NCBI GenBank assembly: GCA_025144245.1
Contig: JALXXC010000006.1
Location: 110,411 to 174,410, forward strand
Source of the DNA: Corynebacterium sp. p3-SID1145
GTDB taxonomy: Bacteria; Actinomycetota; Actinomycetes; Mycobacteriales; Mycobacteriaceae
DNA: 64,000 nucleotides
Reading direction: 5' to 3'
Shown here: positions 52,181-60,257 of the stretch, one piece after another
Layout of the letters: every line of letters begins with the position of its first letter
Position numbering within the stretch: the stretch's first letter is position 1
Notes under the pieces: model-generated
What the model saw: the letters and a program-made list of their open reading frames with translations, nothing else
What the model was told of the DNA's origin: nothing
Database searches by the model: none
Made by a program: the position numbers and the translations under genes

Positions 52181-54552
52181 GAAGCAGACGTGCCAGCGCC
52201 GGCCAGGTAGCGCCCAGTCACGGAGCCGGTCTCGCTGTGCTTATCTGCGACATCCCTCACGATCCCGCACGCCACTACCTGCCCGCCGGCAGATCCTGCC
52301 CCGGGTCCGAGGTCGACGATGTAGTCGGCCCGCGCGACGACCGCGAGGTTGTGCTCGACGACGATGACGCTGGCGCCGCTGTCGACAAGCCGATCGAAGA
52401 GCTCCACCAGGCGCGCCGAATCCGTCAAGTGGAGATCGTGCGTGGGCTCATCGAGCACATAGGCCGGGGTGGGCTTCTTCAGACTGGCGGCGAGCTTGAG
52501 GCGTTGGCGTTCGCCGCCCGACAGCGTGGTTAGCGGCTGACCCAGCGTGACGTAGCCGAGGCCCACGTCGACCAAGTGGCCGCAGATCTTCGCCGCCGCC
52601 GTCACTTTGTTCTCCTTCAGGAACGGCTGCGCTTGTGCCGCGGGCATGGCCAGGACCTCGGCGATATTCTTGCCGCCGAGGGTGTGCATCAGCACGGCGT
52701 CGTCGAAGCGCCTGCCTTCGCACACTTCGCACTGAACGTCGACGCCCTGCATGAGCCCGAGGTCTACGTAGACCACGCCGGCACCCTTGCAGTGCGGGCA
52801 GGCGCCGTCGGAGTTCGGGGAGAACATTGATGCGGGTTCGCCCGACGCTTTAGCGAACGCCTTGCGGATCGGGTCGAGCGCGCCGGTGAATGTCGCCGGG
52901 TTGGAGCGCCGAGAGCCGGAGATGGGGGACTGGTCGACCCAGACGGCATCGTCGAGAAGCGCCGTTGCTTTCAGCGCGCTGAGCAGCGAGGACTTGCCGG
53001 ACCCCGCCACGCCAGTGACGGCGGTGAGGACGCCGGTGGGAAGGTCGACGTCGATTCCGGCGAGGTTGTTCTCTTCCGCCCCGCGGATCTCCAACCACCC
53101 CGATGGTTCACGCGGCTCGTCTTTGAGCTCAACACCGAGTGCGAGACTCTCACCGGTCCGCGTCCCGGCTCCGCGCAGCTTATCGACACCTCCCTCGAAC
53201 ACCACCTGGCCGCCCTCTGTACCAGCGCCCGGCCCCAACTCGATGACATGGTCCGCGATCGCGATCGTCTGCGGGCGGTGCTCCACCACGAGCACCGTGT
53301 TGCCTTTGTCGCGCAGCGCGAGCAGCAGGCCGTTGAGCCGATCGATATCGGCAGCGTGCAGGCCCGCGGTCGGCTCATCGAACACGTAGGTCACGTCCGA
53401 CAGCGCTGAACCCAAATGGCGGATCATCTTCACGCGCTGCGCTTCGCCGCCGGAGAGCGTCGAGCTCGGCCTGTCGAGCGTGATGTAGCCGAGCCCGATC
53501 GCCACGAAATTCGCCAAGGCTTCGCGTATCGACGCCACCAGCGGCGCCACTTCCGGCGCATCCACCGTGCCAAACCACGCCGCCAGATCGCTGATCTCCA
53601 TGTCGCAGAGGTCGGCGATACTCTTGCCGTTGATTGTGGACTCCAACGCGTGCGGCGCTAAGCGGGTGCCGCCGCATACCGGACACTCCACCTGGGTGAC
53701 AGCTCGATCCACGAATTCCCGGGCCGCTTTCTGGAGGCCTTCTTTCTCCTTGCTCAAAAGCGACCCCTCGAGCTTGGGGATGAGGCCCTGGTAGGTGGTG
53801 TTGAACCCGAGATACTGGACTTTCTCCTGCTCGCCGTAGAGGAGCGCATGGCGCTGCTCCGCCGTGAACTGACCGACCGGGACGTCCGTGGGGTATTTGC
53901 CGGATTCGGAGTAGGCGCGCAACTGCCAGGAACCGGGCTTGAAACCAGGGGCGAGGATGGCGCCGTCGTCAAGCGAAAGCGCGTCGTCGACGACCTCCGC
54001 CTCGTCGAATTTCGCGGTGCGTCCCGTACCCGCGCACGACGGGCACATCCCGCCGGTGCGCGTGTAGTTCTTGCGCACCGTCTTCTTGCCCGTCGCATCC
54101 GTCAGCACACCGCCGCCCGAAACGCTGGGAACGTTGAAGGAATACGCGCCCGGTCCGCCAGCATGCGGTTCCGCGATGCGCGAAAACAGCACCCGCAGCA
54201 GGGGAGTCACATCCGTCGCCGTGCCCACCGTGGAGCGCACATTCGCGCCCAGCGCCGACTGGTCCACGACGATCGCCGCCGTGACCCCCGACAACCCCAC
54301 CACGTCCGGCCGGGCCATCGACGGCATGAACCCCTGCACGAACGTCGAGTACGTCTCGTTGATCAGACGCTGTGATTCCGCCGCGACCGTGTCGAAGACC
54401 AGCGACGACTTGCCCGAATCAGACACCCCGGCGAACACCGTCAAACGGCGTTTCGGAATAGAGACGGAGACATCGCGGAGATTGTTCTCTTTCGCGCCGG
54501 TGACGACAATCGCGTCGTGGGCGTCGTCGCGCCCTTGCTGCTTTTCACTCAC
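52177..54552 (-). CDS. UvrA-like ABC ATPase (class II excinuclease subunit A paralogue)
   Basis: A 791-residue UvrA paralogue with two ABC domains: Walker A GVSDSGKSS (42-50; Asp replaces the usual Gly) and GVAGSGKSS, two signatures (TLSGGEAQRVKM; TLSGGERQRLKL) and zinc-type Cys clusters CPSCAGTGR, CPVCGGTRL, CPHCKGAG and CEVCEGRRF. At about 790 residues it is shorter than canonical UvrA (about 950), as in UvrA2/DrrC-type proteins linked to drug or genotoxin resistance. GTG 54552 is the start; no clear ribosome-binding site. Exact role unknown. Confidence 0.86.
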   Translation of the reverse strand: MSEKQQGRDDAHDAIVVTGAKENNLRDVSVSIPKRRLTVFAGVSDSGKSSLVFDTVAAESQRLINETYSTFVQGFMPSMARPDVVGLSGVTAAIVVDQSALGANVRSTVGTATDVTPLLRVLFSRIAEPHAGGPGAYSFNVPSVSGGGVLTDATGKKTVRKNYTRTGGMCPSCAGTGRTAKFDEAEVVDDALSLDDGAILAPGFKPGSWQLRAYSESGKYPTDVPVGQFTAEQRHALLYGEQEKVQYLGFNTTYQGLIPKLEGSLLSKEKEGLQKAAREFVDRAVTQVECPVCGGTRLAPHALESTINGKSIADLCDMEISDLAAWFGTVDAPEVAPLVASIREALANFVAIGLGYITLDRPSSTLSGGEAQRVKMIRHLGSALSDVTYVFDEPTAGLHAADIDRLNGLLLALRDKGNTVLVVEHRPQTIAIADHVIELGPGAGTEGGQVVFEGGVDKLRGAGTRTGESLALGVELKDEPREPSGWLEIRGAEENNLAGIDVDLPTGVLTAVTGVAGSGKSSLLSALKATALLDDAVWVDQSPISGSRRSNPATFTGALDPIRKAFAKASGEPASMFSPNSDGACPHCKGAGVVYVDLGLMQGVDVQCEVCEGRRFDDAVLMHTLGGKNIAEVLAMPAAQAQPFLKENKVTAAAKICGHLVDVGLGYVTLGQPLTTLSGGERQRLKLAASLKKPTPAYVLDEPTHDLHLTDSARLVELFDRLVDSGASVIVVEHNLAVVARADYIVDLGPGAGSAGGQVVACGIVRDVADKHSETGSVTGRYLAGAGTSAS

Positions 54553-54810
54553 AAGGGGAAGCGTAGACCCGCGCTGCCACGGATGCGCAGCGACGGGAGC
54601 CAGCGCATTACCGAGGTGATTATCGGCTGATGGGGGTTTCGGAAAACTCTTTGACCACTACCAACGCGGCCTAGTTCCAGACGTAGTTCCACGGCCTTTG
54701 GTGTTTAGTTCCAAATCGATCCTAACCTGTGCTCGAAAATAGCCCTCACGCAGCCGCGCGGAGCTAAGTGTCACGGGGTTCTTGCCATTCATCGCGACGC
54801 CTAGATCCCG
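54553..54810. other. Left edge of accessory segment, no gene seen
   Basis: This 258-base gap holds the left 16-base inverted repeat (54633-54648) and three copies of TAGTTCCA at 54672, 54684 and 54706. I see no CDS, tRNA or terminator in it. Base composition shifts to less GC-rich to the right of about 54620. Confidence 0.6.
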
Positions 54811-56214
54811 CTAATTGGGCTGCAGGAGATCGGCGATGTCTTCTGCCGTTGGCTTGTCGCCTTTACCGTTGGGGCCCAAACCTCGAAGATTTGCCAAGGT
54901 CAGATAAATGTTCTGCCCACTGCCAACAAAGCAGCGTTCCCACAAACTACCCGGGGATAGCCCCTTCTGCTCAGCAAGGGTATCTGCAATTTTCATGACT
55001 GCTTGCCAATAGTTCTTCTCAACCGATGATCTGACTACGACGATCGTGCCATTTTCAGCGGCCGCCAACAGAATGGCAAGAATGTAATCGAGAATAGGCC
55101 GTTGTGATGGCCATAGGCGGGCGCGAAAATCGCTATAGAATTGAAGGTCTTCCGTCGTGTACTCCTCTTTGAGTGCGCCAATGAGACCCTCCACATCTTT
55201 GGACTTCTTCGTGGCATAAGGAAAGATGTCAACCTGAGCCAGCCCTTCAGAGCGGCCTTCAGTCTCTAGCGGAATGAACTCTCTTAGTCGGCCTTGGGAT
55301 TTGTTTCGGTTGGGGGCTTGAAAGTACGTCGTATGCCAATTGCCATTCCACTGCTTCATCGTCGGGCCGTGCAAATTCAGCGGAGGGTCGAAAGAGAAGT
55401 TAGGGACGGCACCATTTGTTAACTGCCATGGCACAAAAACGCCCTCTCCAGTAATAGCTCTCAGAAGGGCATCTTGCTCTTTAACCCACTGCTGCTTAGA
55501 TTCGCTCCGGTCGAAAGACTTTACCTTTTTCATGATTTCTTCCGAGAGGTTCTCCGCCCCGAGCGCCCAGTCGGAGAATTTGTGGAAGCCGGGATTGAAG
55601 GTAACCACAAGAACTTTGGGGTTGTTCAGATCGCCCATGAAAGGTTGCGCCACGCTTGGGTATATGGCGTCGTCCTCTTTGCGATGTTTGCGGTCGCTGT
55701 AGGGAGCTTCCGGGTCGCCATTGAGATATTTCAGAAATTTGCGGAGCGTATTCCGGTACGTTTGTGGTCTGACATTACCAGGTAAAACGGGTAATTCCAT
55801 TGCGTCAATGGCATCTTTGAGAACCTTAAGGTCGGTCTCTGAATCTGAAAGCCCAAGCTCATTCAGATGAAGAAACTCTCGGTCAGCTGGGTGGAGGAAA
55901 GTGAGCCAATTTTTCGGCTGAGGTTGGGCCGTAGGTTCTAATGGGTAGAACTCTTCAAAGGTGTAGTGACCGTTATTCCCTTTACCGTCGGCATCCGCTC
56001 TGGGCAAGTATGGTTGAGACGCTTCTCCGCCCGTGCTGTCATCGATAACATCACCGGGAACGCCGCTGCCTGGCACCTCATTTTTTGAATGAGCGTGGTC
56101 TGCAAACGGATCGTACAGGGTGCCTTTACCCCAAAATTCTGTGATGCGCCGAGCCATCTTTTCAACGGTGAAATCCTCGAGCTTGAGCTGCTCGACTTGG
56201 CTCTGATCCACCAT
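54811..56214 (-). CDS. Orphan protein of unknown function in the accessory segment
   Basis: A 467-residue soluble protein without signal peptide or membrane segments. The N-terminal 120 residues are polar and may be disordered. The central part has VLVVTFNPGFHKFSDWALG, and later segments read LAQVDIFPYATKKSKDVEG and IVVVRSSVEKNYW. A hydrophobic strand ending in NPG, an Asp-Phe-Pro loop and a later strand plus RS loosely recall the uracil-DNA glycosylase superfamily, but no catalytic motif can be assigned. Composition and context differ from all neighbours, so it was probably acquired. A defence role is only a guess. Confidence 0.55.
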   Translation of the reverse strand: MVDQSQVEQLKLEDFTVEKMARRITEFWGKGTLYDPFADHAHSKNEVPGSGVPGDVIDDSTGGEASQPYLPRADADGKGNNGHYTFEEFYPLEPTAQPQPKNWLTFLHPADREFLHLNELGLSDSETDLKVLKDAIDAMELPVLPGNVRPQTYRNTLRKFLKYLNGDPEAPYSDRKHRKEDDAIYPSVAQPFMGDLNNPKVLVVTFNPGFHKFSDWALGAENLSEEIMKKVKSFDRSESKQQWVKEQDALLRAITGEGVFVPWQLTNGAVPNFSFDPPLNLHGPTMKQWNGNWHTTYFQAPNRNKSQGRLREFIPLETEGRSEGLAQVDIFPYATKKSKDVEGLIGALKEEYTTEDLQFYSDFRARLWPSQRPILDYILAILLAAAENGTIVVVRSSVEKNYWQAVMKIADTLAEQKGLSPGSLWERCFVGSGQNIYLTLANLRGLGPNGKGDKPTAEDIADLLQPN

Positions 56215-56224
56215 GGCTACAAAA

Positions 56225-56833
56225 CCTCCAGAGAGCCGTCAATGGATTATCACCATCAAAGATAACAGCTTGGCGTCCTGCAGCGCATCAACTCTCTAGC
56301 GGGAGCCAACCGGGAAGCCGTTCCGGCGTCATTCGGACATGCAAGGAGGCTGGGTCGCCGTCAGTGCGTTGAAAATGTTTGCGTTAAAGTCCTGGCACGC
56401 GGTAAACCCGTATCCGACTATGCGCGACATCCGATTGCTCCACGGGTGGACCTCGCATCATTCCGGGGTTCGCAAGCCACGTTCGTAACTGGGGCGTATG
56501 TCTTCCGAGCGTTCAATCCCGAGATTAATGGCAGCGCGGTTTCACGCGTCCACGTAGACTCCGCCAGCCGTCTCGCTCCAGCAAACTGCTCAAATTTCAA
56601 ATTCAAAGGGGTACATTGTTTTCATTCCCGATTTTGGGAATGGTCTTTCCTCGGGTATTCCCCGCGTTGGCAGGTGGGGAATTTCCACAAAAGCCCAGGG
56701 CTCTATGAGCGTTTCGGGGGTGCTAGGGTATCTGCACCCGTTTTGTGTGCGTGGGGAGTGAGCGCGCGGGGCGTTGATGACCGCATCACCGCCACCGCTC
56801 CCAGCCACAAGGTCCTCAAGACTTATTGGGTGA
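56225..56833. other. Non-coding stretch inside accessory segment
   Basis: About 600 bases between the orphan gene and the transposase fragment. One 143-codon frame (56446-56877) is open on the plus strand, but its product is low in recognisable structure and has no upstream ribosome-binding site. I see no RNA gene or long repeat. It may hold decayed transposase sequence. Confidence 0.4.
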
Positions 56834-57148
56834 GACAAGGGATGGCAGGGAGTCTACGGCCAGCGCAACATCATTGAAAGCCGCAACGACAAACTCAAGA
56901 ACGCCCGTGGCGTCGGCATTGGCGACTCGACCATGCGCCTCATGCGAGGCTGGGCCGGCCAGTTGATTGCGACCGCGATTTCGTGCGTGGCCGTGAATAT
57001 TTTGCTTCTTGCGTCCGACTCAGCTTGGTTTGACGAGGACAGCACCGACAATGACCCGACACCGCGCGGCCGCAACGAACCTGACCGCAAAAGGAGCGAC
57101 CGTGCGTTGGCCGGCACGTTCCCAAACGCGCCGCCAGTCGCCGCGTAA
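56834..57148 (+). pseudogene. Transposase C-terminal fragment
   Basis: After a TGA at 56831 the frame stays open to the TAA at 57146-57148. The segment VYGQRNIIESRNDKLKNARG, followed by GDSTMRLMRGWAGQLIATAI and VAVNILLLAS, has the pattern of the last part of DDE transposases in actinobacteria (YxQRNxxE for the third acidic residue, then a hydrophobic helix ending in N-x-LL). The N-terminal two thirds, with the other two acidic residues, is missing. The element can no longer move by itself. Confidence 0.65.
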
Positions 57149-57343
57149 TCCTGAGGCCGCACGCCCACTAGAAAAGATGTTCTGGAGGGCTGCGGTCTAG
57201 AAGCCGTGTTCGAACAATGAAAAACGCTCCGGAATTGACGAATCGCTGTCAGTTTTGGAACGTTTTGGCAATGGGGAGAGAAGAAAATGCCACGTTAAAG
57301 GACTCTTCGTCGCCAAGATAGGCGAAAATGGGGCTCCGGAAAA

Positions 57344-57359
57344 AGTTTTCCGAAACCCC
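57344..57359 (-). repeat. Right 16-bp inverted repeat, also within a hairpin
   Basis: AGTTTTCCGAAACCCC is the exact reverse complement of 54633-54648. Here it is also the second half of an imperfect palindrome whose other half begins GGGGCTCCGGAAAA (57330-57343). On the minus strand the hairpin is followed by ATTTTCG and might also end the tRNA transcript. Confidence 0.6.
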
Positions 57360-57367
57360 TTGTTCTT

Positions 57368-57444
57368 TGGTGCCCCAGGTGAGACTCGAACTCACACTGG
57401 ACGGGTTTTGAATCCGTTGCCTCTGCCAATTGGGCTACTGGGGC
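57368..57444 (-). tRNA. tRNA with anticodon CAA (Leu by anticodon), class I shape
   Basis: On the minus strand the acceptor GCCCCAG pairs with CTGGGGC, discriminator A, and CCA is encoded (57370-57368), unlike the other tRNAs here. The D-arm has GCC/GGC, the T-arm GTGAG-TTCGAGT-CTCAC. The anticodon arm ACGGA-TTCAAAA-CCCGT gives CAA (codon UUG) with an A-C mismatch closing the loop. The variable region is only five bases (CCAGT), whereas tRNA-Leu normally has a long variable arm. So the gene is real by structure, but its identity as leucine tRNA is uncertain. Confidence 0.75.
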
Positions 57445-57530
57445 GTGCGGATCAACAATAGCGCAGGGGTTCTCGAACGAAGAAATGCCCTGCAGTTGAG
57501 CCACGTCAGCCGTAGGTAGAGTGGGACGGC

Positions 57531-60203
57531 GTGAGTACCGCTGATAGTTCTTCTGCACAGAAACGCCTCCTGCTCATCGACGGCCACTCGATGGCTTTCC
57601 GAGCTTTCTACGCCCTGCCGGCGGAGAATTTCTCCACCTCCGGCGGGCAGCACACGAATGCGGTGTACGGCTTTTTGTCGATGTTCTCCAACATTCTCGC
57701 CGAGGAGCAGCCGACGCACGTCGCCGTCGCCTTCGACATCGGGAGGCAGACGTTCCGCACCGAGCGGTTCCCGGAATACAAGGCGCAGCGCGCGGCGGCG
57801 CCGGAGGAATTCAAGGGCCAGGTGCCGCTCATCCAGGACGTGCTGGGGGATTTGAGCATCGTCACCCTGACCAAGGAGAACTACGAGGCCGACGACATCC
57901 TGGCCACGCTCACGACCCAGGCGCAGGACGACTACGAGGTGGTCATCGTCACCGGTGACCGCGATTACCTGCAGCTGGTCAACGATAAGGTCACGGTGCT
58001 GTACCCGACGCGCGGCGTGTCGACGTTGACGCGTTTCACTCCGGAAGAAGTGGAGAAGAAATACGGGCTCACCCCGGCGCAGTACCCGGACTTCGCGGCA
58101 TTGCGCGGTGACCCGTCGGATAACCTGCCGAATATTCCGGGCGTGGGGGAGAAGACGGCCACCAAGTGGATCGTCCAGTACGGAGACTTGAACAGCCTCA
58201 TCGAGCACGCCGAGGAGATCAAGGGCAAGGCCGGCATCGCCTTCCGCGAGCGCATCGAGCAAGTCCAGCTCAACCGCGAGCTCACCCAGATGGTGCGCGA
58301 CCTCGAGCTGCCCGTCGGCCCGGACGAGCTCGAACTCAAGCCCGCGGACGTCACTGCGGTGGCGACAGCTTTCGACGATCTCGAGTTCGGCGTCAACCTG
58401 CGCGAGCGCGTCCTCGCCGCCGTGCCCACCGACGGCGCCGCGCCCGAGTCGCAGACAGAGGAACTCCCGGAGCTCACCGTCGACGATGAACCGCTGGACA
58501 CCTGGCTCGCCGCGCGCGAAGACCAGGGCATGGCCGTCTTCATCCGGGGCGACGCCACGCCGGCGGGAGGGGACGCGTGGGCGGTGGGGATCGTCGATAA
58601 GCAACGTCACGGCATCTCGAAGAACATGGGCGACCTCGCGCCCGACGAGGACGCCGCACTCAAGGCCTGGCTCGAATCCGACGCGCCGAAATACCTCCAT
58701 AGCGCGAAAGCCGCCTGGCACATGCTGCGTGGCCGCGGGATCACTCTGCGCGGCATCGCCCACGACACCGCGATCGCCGCATACCTTCTCCGCCCCGGCC
58801 AGCGCACATACGACCTCGCCGATGTCTACCAGCGGCACCTCCAACGCCAGCTTTCGACGTCCAGCGACCAGCTGAGCCTGCTTGACGACGACACCGCAGA
58901 CCTCGACTCCGCCGCCGCCATCCTCGAACTCTCCGCGGCCCTGACCGAAGAACTGCGGGCGATCGACTCCTTCGAGCTCTACGCCGACCTCGAACTGCCG
59001 CTTTCTACCATCCTCGCGCAGATGGAGGAGACCGGAATCGCCGTCGACACAGACGTGCTCGAAGAGCAGCTCGCCGACATCTCGCAGAAGGTCGCCGACG
59101 CCGAGAACACCGCGCGCACGCTTGTCGACGAACCCGACCTCAACCTCTCGTCCCCCAAGCAGCTCTCCGTCGTCCTCTTCGACAAGCTCGAACTGCCCAA
59201 GACGAAGAAGACCAAGACCGGCTATTCCACCGCCGCCAAAGAAATCGAGTCGCTCGCGGCGAAGAACCCGCACCCGTTCCTCGACCAGCTGCTCGCGCAT
59301 CGCGAATGGCAGAAGCTCAAGTCCACCATTGAAGGGCTGATCAAGACCGTTCACGACGACGGGCGCATCCACACCACCTTCAACCAGACCGTCGCCTCCA
59401 CCGGCCGCCTAAGCTCCACCGACCCGAACCTGCAGAACATCCCGGTGCGCACCGAAGCCGGTCGCCGCATCCGCTCCGCATTCACCGTGGGCGACGGCTA
59501 CGAATGCCTGCTGACCGCCGACTACTCCCAAATCGAGATGCGCGTCATGGCGCACCTGTCCGAAGACCCTGGCCTCATCGAGGCGTACAAGGAAGGGGAG
59601 GACCTGCACAACTTCGTCGGCTCCCGCGTCTTCGACGTGCCCATAGACGAAGTCACCCCCGAACTCCGCCGTCGCGTCAAAGCGATGAGCTACGGGCTCG
59701 TCTACGGCTTAAGCGCCTTCGGCCTATCGAACCAGCTGGGCATCTCCGCCGGCGAGGCCAAAAAGATCATGGAGGCGTATTTCGAGCGCTTCGGTGGAGT
59801 CAAGCGCTACCTCGACGACGTTGTCGAGCAGGCCCGCCGCGACGGTTACACCTCCACTGTCTTCGGGCGCCGCCGCTACCTGCCGGAGCTCACCTCCGAC
59901 AACCGCGTCGCCCGCGAGAACGCCGAACGTGCCGCCCTCAACGCGCCGATTCAGGGCACCGCCGCCGACATCATCAAGGTCGCCATGATCCGCGTCGACG
60001 CCGCGCTTACCGACGACTCCGCTCAGCTCGAATCCCGCGTCCTGCTCCAGGTCCACGACGAACTCGTCGTCGAGGTCGCCCCCGGCGAGCTTGAACGTGT
60101 CCGCGCCATCGTCGAGGAAGAAATGGACCGCGCCATCAGCTTGCGCGTGCCCCTCGAAGTCTCCGCCGGAACCGGCGCGAACTGGGACGAAGCAGCACAT
60201 TAG
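57531..60203 (+). CDS. polA: DNA polymerase I
   Basis: An 890-residue family A polymerase. The 5'-3' exonuclease domain (about 8-300) starts LLLIDGHSMAFRAFYAL. The central 3'-5' exonuclease-like domain (about 300-490) lacks the DxE catalytic residues (GMAVFIRGDATP at that place), so it should not proofread. Polymerase motifs: A with Asp664 (TADYSQIEMR), B with Arg713, Lys717 and Tyr721 (RRRVKAMSYGLVYG) and C with Asp843 (VHDELVVE). Roles are Okazaki fragment processing and repair synthesis. GTG 57531 is the start; TAGAGT just upstream suggests a short or absent leader. Confidence 0.96.
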   Translation: MSTADSSSAQKRLLLIDGHSMAFRAFYALPAENFSTSGGQHTNAVYGFLSMFSNILAEEQPTHVAVAFDIGRQTFRTERFPEYKAQRAAAPEEFKGQVPLIQDVLGDLSIVTLTKENYEADDILATLTTQAQDDYEVVIVTGDRDYLQLVNDKVTVLYPTRGVSTLTRFTPEEVEKKYGLTPAQYPDFAALRGDPSDNLPNIPGVGEKTATKWIVQYGDLNSLIEHAEEIKGKAGIAFRERIEQVQLNRELTQMVRDLELPVGPDELELKPADVTAVATAFDDLEFGVNLRERVLAAVPTDGAAPESQTEELPELTVDDEPLDTWLAAREDQGMAVFIRGDATPAGGDAWAVGIVDKQRHGISKNMGDLAPDEDAALKAWLESDAPKYLHSAKAAWHMLRGRGITLRGIAHDTAIAAYLLRPGQRTYDLADVYQRHLQRQLSTSSDQLSLLDDDTADLDSAAAILELSAALTEELRAIDSFELYADLELPLSTILAQMEETGIAVDTDVLEEQLADISQKVADAENTARTLVDEPDLNLSSPKQLSVVLFDKLELPKTKKTKTGYSTAAKEIESLAAKNPHPFLDQLLAHREWQKLKSTIEGLIKTVHDDGRIHTTFNQTVASTGRLSSTDPNLQNIPVRTEAGRRIRSAFTVGDGYECLLTADYSQIEMRVMAHLSEDPGLIEAYKEGEDLHNFVGSRVFDVPIDEVTPELRRRVKAMSYGLVYGLSAFGLSNQLGISAGEAKKIMEAYFERFGGVKRYLDDVVEQARRDGYTSTVFGRRRYLPELTSDNRVARENAERAALNAPIQGTAADIIKVAMIRVDAALTDDSAQLESRVLLQVHDELVVEVAPGELERVRAIVEEEMDRAISLRVPLEVSAGTGANWDEAAH

Positions 60204-60231
60204 CCCGGGTAGGGAAGACCCCGCCCGGGCT
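60202..60231 (+). terminator. Hairpin between convergent polA and YkvI-type gene
   Basis: AGCCCGGG (60202-60209) pairs with CCCGGGCT (60224-60231); the loop contains a smaller GGG/CCC pairing. No T-run follows on either strand, so it may be an intrinsic terminator of the U-poor type or a Rho-related hairpin serving both genes. Confidence 0.5.
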
Positions 60232-60257
60232 AATCGGGAGCAAAGAGCTGGAAGGCT

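Larger units (their letters stand above)
54633..57359. mobile_element. Accessory segment bounded by 16-bp inverted repeats
   Basis: The 16-mer GGGGTTTCGGAAAACT at 54633-54648 recurs exactly, in inverted orientation, at 57344-57359. The enclosed 2.7 kb is less GC-rich than its flanks, holds one orphan gene and a transposase C-terminal fragment, and ends eight bases from the 3' CCA of a tRNA gene. Together this suggests a decayed transposon-like element with one cargo gene. No intact transposase, no target duplication and no direct att repeat was found, so the type of element stays open. Confidence 0.5.

Noticed and set aside
56446-56877. 143-codon frame in the accessory segment
   Set aside because: No ribosome-binding site, no recognisable motif, and it runs into the transposase fragment in a different frame.
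54553-57444. Site-specific integration at the tRNA with direct att repeats
   Set aside because: No copy of the tRNA 3' end was found at the left edge, no integrase gene is present, and the shared 16-mer is inverted, which fits transposition better.
57435-59372. 645-codon minus-strand frame opposite polA
   Set aside because: Shadow of polA and overlaps the tRNA; no family similarity.
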